This document shows, in pieces, positions 4,928 through 6,189 of a stretch of 6,189 nucleotides of DNA. Each line of letters opens with the position of its first letter. Position 1 is the first letter of the stretch. Below the pieces are notes generated by a model. The model ran no database searches and had not been told where the DNA came from. It was given only the letters and a program-made list of their open reading frames with translations. Location of the stretch: the NCBI GenBank assembly GCA_030636765.1, contig DAOVWI010000132.1, positions 1-6,189 of the forward strand, in the 5' to 3' direction. A program made the translations under genes and the position numbers. This DNA comes from Gemmatimonadales bacterium. Lineage in GTDB: Bacteria; Gemmatimonadota; Gemmatimonadetes; Palauibacterales; Palauibacteraceae.

Positions 4928-5713
4928 GTGACGGTCGCGGACAACCCGGGGCCGCTCACCCTGGATGGCACCCGCTCCTACCGGATCGGCGTGCGGCACG
5001 CCGTGCTGCTCGATCCGGGCCCGGCCGCTCCGGACCAGATGGAGCGTCTGGCGTCGCTTGTGGGTGACGCCACCGTGGAGCGTGTGTGCCTCTCCCACGC
5101 TCACGCGGACCACTCCGGGATCGTTCGAGCGGCGGCGGAGAGGTTCGGAGCGGCGATCGCAGCGTCGAGTGACACCCTGCGCCGACTCGGGGTGGACGGG
5201 GAGTCACTCGCGGACGGCGACCTCCTGCCGATCGATGACGGAGCCGGCCAACTGGAGGTCATCGAAACGCCCGGCCATTCGGCCGACTCGCTGAGCTTCC
5301 TGCTCCGGCCGGCCGGCTGGCTGTTCACGGGCGACACCGTGCTGGGCGAAGGCTCGAGCATGATCGCGTACCCCGATGGGCGGATGGGCTCCTATCTGGC
5401 CAGTCTGGCTCGATTGATCGCGCTTCGCCCTCTTCGGCTTCTTCCGGGACACGGTGCACCCGTGGACCGGGCGCGGGAGCTGCTGGAGGAGTACCGGCGG
5501 CATCGCCTGGACCGGGAACGGCAGATCCGGGTGGCGATCGCCGGGGGAGCCGGTTCGGTGGCGGAGGTGCGCGAGCGCGTCTACGGAGAGCTGCCGACTC
5601 GCCTCGAGCGGGCGGCCGAGGCCTCCATCGCCGCTCACGTCGCGCACCTGCGCGAGCGCGAGCTTCTGCCGGCCGGCTTCGCCCAGCGGAGCTCCATGGA
5701 GACAGACCACTGA
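4928..5713 (+). CDS. Metallo-beta-lactamase-fold hydrolase, LACTB2-like
   Basis: The 261-residue protein has the complete two-metal MBL site: HAHADH (57-62), H117 (TPGHSADS), D136 (FTGDTVLG) and H175 (LLPGHG). The N-terminal NPGPLTLDGTRSY (6-18) and the C-terminal winged-helix-like tail (about 190-250, HRLDRERQI onward) mark the LACTB2-like group. Its human member is a mitochondrial endoribonuclease; bacterial members are mostly uncharacterised, so ribonuclease, thioesterase or glyoxalase-like activity are all open. The start is GTG with AAGGAG five bases upstream. It may seem a little short at the N-terminus relative to relatives because the conserved register continues upstream without a start codon. 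It sits 49 bases after the Nudix gene and 53 bases before the MFS gene, so co-transcription is likely. This pairing of Nudix and LACTB2-like genes is, from memory, also met in Actinobacteria. Confidence 0.9.
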   Translation: MTVADNPGPLTLDGTRSYRIGVRHAVLLDPGPAAPDQMERLASLVGDATVERVCLSHAHADHSGIVRAAAERFGAAIAASSDTLRRLGVDGESLADGDLLPIDDGAGQLEVIETPGHSADSLSFLLRPAGWLFTGDTVLGEGSSMIAYPDGRMGSYLASLARLIALRPLRLLPGHGAPVDRARELLEEYRRHRLDRERQIRVAIAGGAGSVAEVRERVYGELPTRLERAAEASIAAHVAHLRERELLPAGFAQRSSMETDH

Positions 5714-5743
5714 GCGACGAGAGGGTGCCGCCCGAAGGTGGCG

Positions 5744-5762
5744 CCGGCCGGCAGAAGGCCGG
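5744..5762 (+). promoter_or_regulatory. Hairpin overlapping the ribosome binding site of the MFS gene
   Basis: CCGGCC (5744-5749) and GGCCGG (5757-5762) form a perfect 6-bp, all G/C stem with a 7-base loop. It covers AGAAGG (5753-5758), the best Shine-Dalgarno candidate, which lies 8 bases before the ATG at 5767. It might restrict translation of the transporter. If the alternative GTG at 5725 is the start, this sequence is coding and the hairpin is incidental. Confidence 0.3.
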
Positions 5763-5766
5763 AGGC

Positions 5767-6189
5767 ATGGGCGTATCGTGGATCGGCCGTCTCTCGCTGG
5801 GGGTGGTCTTCCTCACGGTCGTCATCAATCTGATCGGCTTCGGGATCGTCCTCCCGCTCCTCCCCTTCTTCGCGACCGAGCTTGGCGCGAGCCCGCTCGC
5901 CGTAGGGGCGATCATCGCCGCCTACTCGGCCATGCAGTTCGTCTTCGCGCCGCTCTGGGGCCGCATGTCGGACCGCTACGGCCGCAGGCCGGCCCTGATC
6001 ATCGGACTCCTCGGCACGGCGGGCTCGTACGTCGTATTCGCCATGGCGGACACGGTAACGGTCCTCCTGCTATCGCGGCTGGTGGGGGGCGTGATGGGGG
6101 CGACGATCCCGGTGGCTCAGGCCTACGTCGCAGACCGCAGCCCCAGGGAGAGTCGAGCTCGAGCCATGGGCCTCATCGGTGCTGCGTTC
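5767..6189 (+). CDS. Major facilitator superfamily transporter, TetA-like drug/H+ antiporter (3'-truncated)
   Basis: The first 141 codons are present; the gene runs off the window. Four hydrophobic segments are seen: about 9-35, 49-70, 83-101 and 105-130. Between the second and third lies GRMSDRYGRRP, a clear MFS motif A (G-x-L-a-D-r-x-G-r-r form). The fourth segment, RLVGGVMGATIPVAQAYVAD, resembles the equivalent TetA segment with its conserved arginine and the proline/alanine-rich end. This points to a 12-helix efflux antiporter exporting a small molecule against proton entry at the inner membrane; the substrate cannot be told from the N-terminal third. The ATG at 5767 is preferred because AGAAGG lies 8 bases upstream. 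An in-frame GTG at 5725 would add 14 Gly/Pro-rich residues, with a weak site directly touching it. It is the last gene of the rightward run, 53 bases after the MBL-fold gene. Truncation is due to the window only. Confidence 0.85.
   Translation, partial: MGVSWIGRLSLGVVFLTVVINLIGFGIVLPLLPFFATELGASPLAVGAIIAAYSAMQFVFAPLWGRMSDRYGRRPALIIGLLGTAGSYVVFAMADTVTVLLLSRLVGGVMGATIPVAQAYVADRSPRESRARAMGLIGAAF

Overview
The window is about 6.2 kb of high-GC bacterial chromosome carrying the replication-initiation locus. It runs from a 5'-truncated dnaA, through a 331-bp dnaA-dnaN intergenic region that looks like the chromosomal origin, into a complete dnaN. The GC content, frequent GTG/TTG starts and strong Shine-Dalgarno sequences fit a high-GC bacterium. 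The zinc-ribbon Yip1-type membrane protein and the neighbouring genes suggest Gemmatimonadota or a similar phylum, but this is a weak inference from gene content, not a demonstrated placement.

Layout: dnaA (1-1272, + strand, start lies outside the window); putative oriC (1273-1603) with degenerate DnaA boxes on the dnaA side and five perfect CTA triplets leading into a locally AT-rich stretch on the dnaN side; dnaN (1604-2707, +); a convergent 6-pyruvoyl/6-carboxy-tetrahydropterin synthase homologue (2755-3171, -); a divergent 160-bp spacer with small inverted repeats; then a rightward run of four genes: zinc-ribbon Yip1-domain membrane protein (3332-4081), NUDT19-like Nudix hydrolase (4078-4878), LACTB2-like metallo-beta-lactamase-fold hydrolase (4928-5713), and an MFS transporter of the TetA-like drug/H+ antiporter type (5767 to the window end, truncated).

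How the parts fit: DnaA would bind the boxes in 1273-1510 and load onto one strand through the CTA/GAT triplets at 1520-1534, opening the AT-rich DNA up to about 1570. DnaN is the sliding clamp for the resulting forks. The familiar recF-gyrB continuation after dnaN is absent, since the next gene is convergent. The right half looks like one transcription unit (a 4-nt overlap, then gaps of 49 and 53 nt) joining a membrane protein, a nucleotide-diphosphate or CoA-type hydrolase, a metal-dependent hydrolase and an exporter. No shared pathway can be deduced from sequence alone.

I see no mobile element, CRISPR array, tRNA or rRNA, and no clear new defence or biosynthetic system. The most interesting signal is the origin architecture, above all the unusually regular DnaA-trio-like repeat combined with the absence of any perfect TTATCCACA box.
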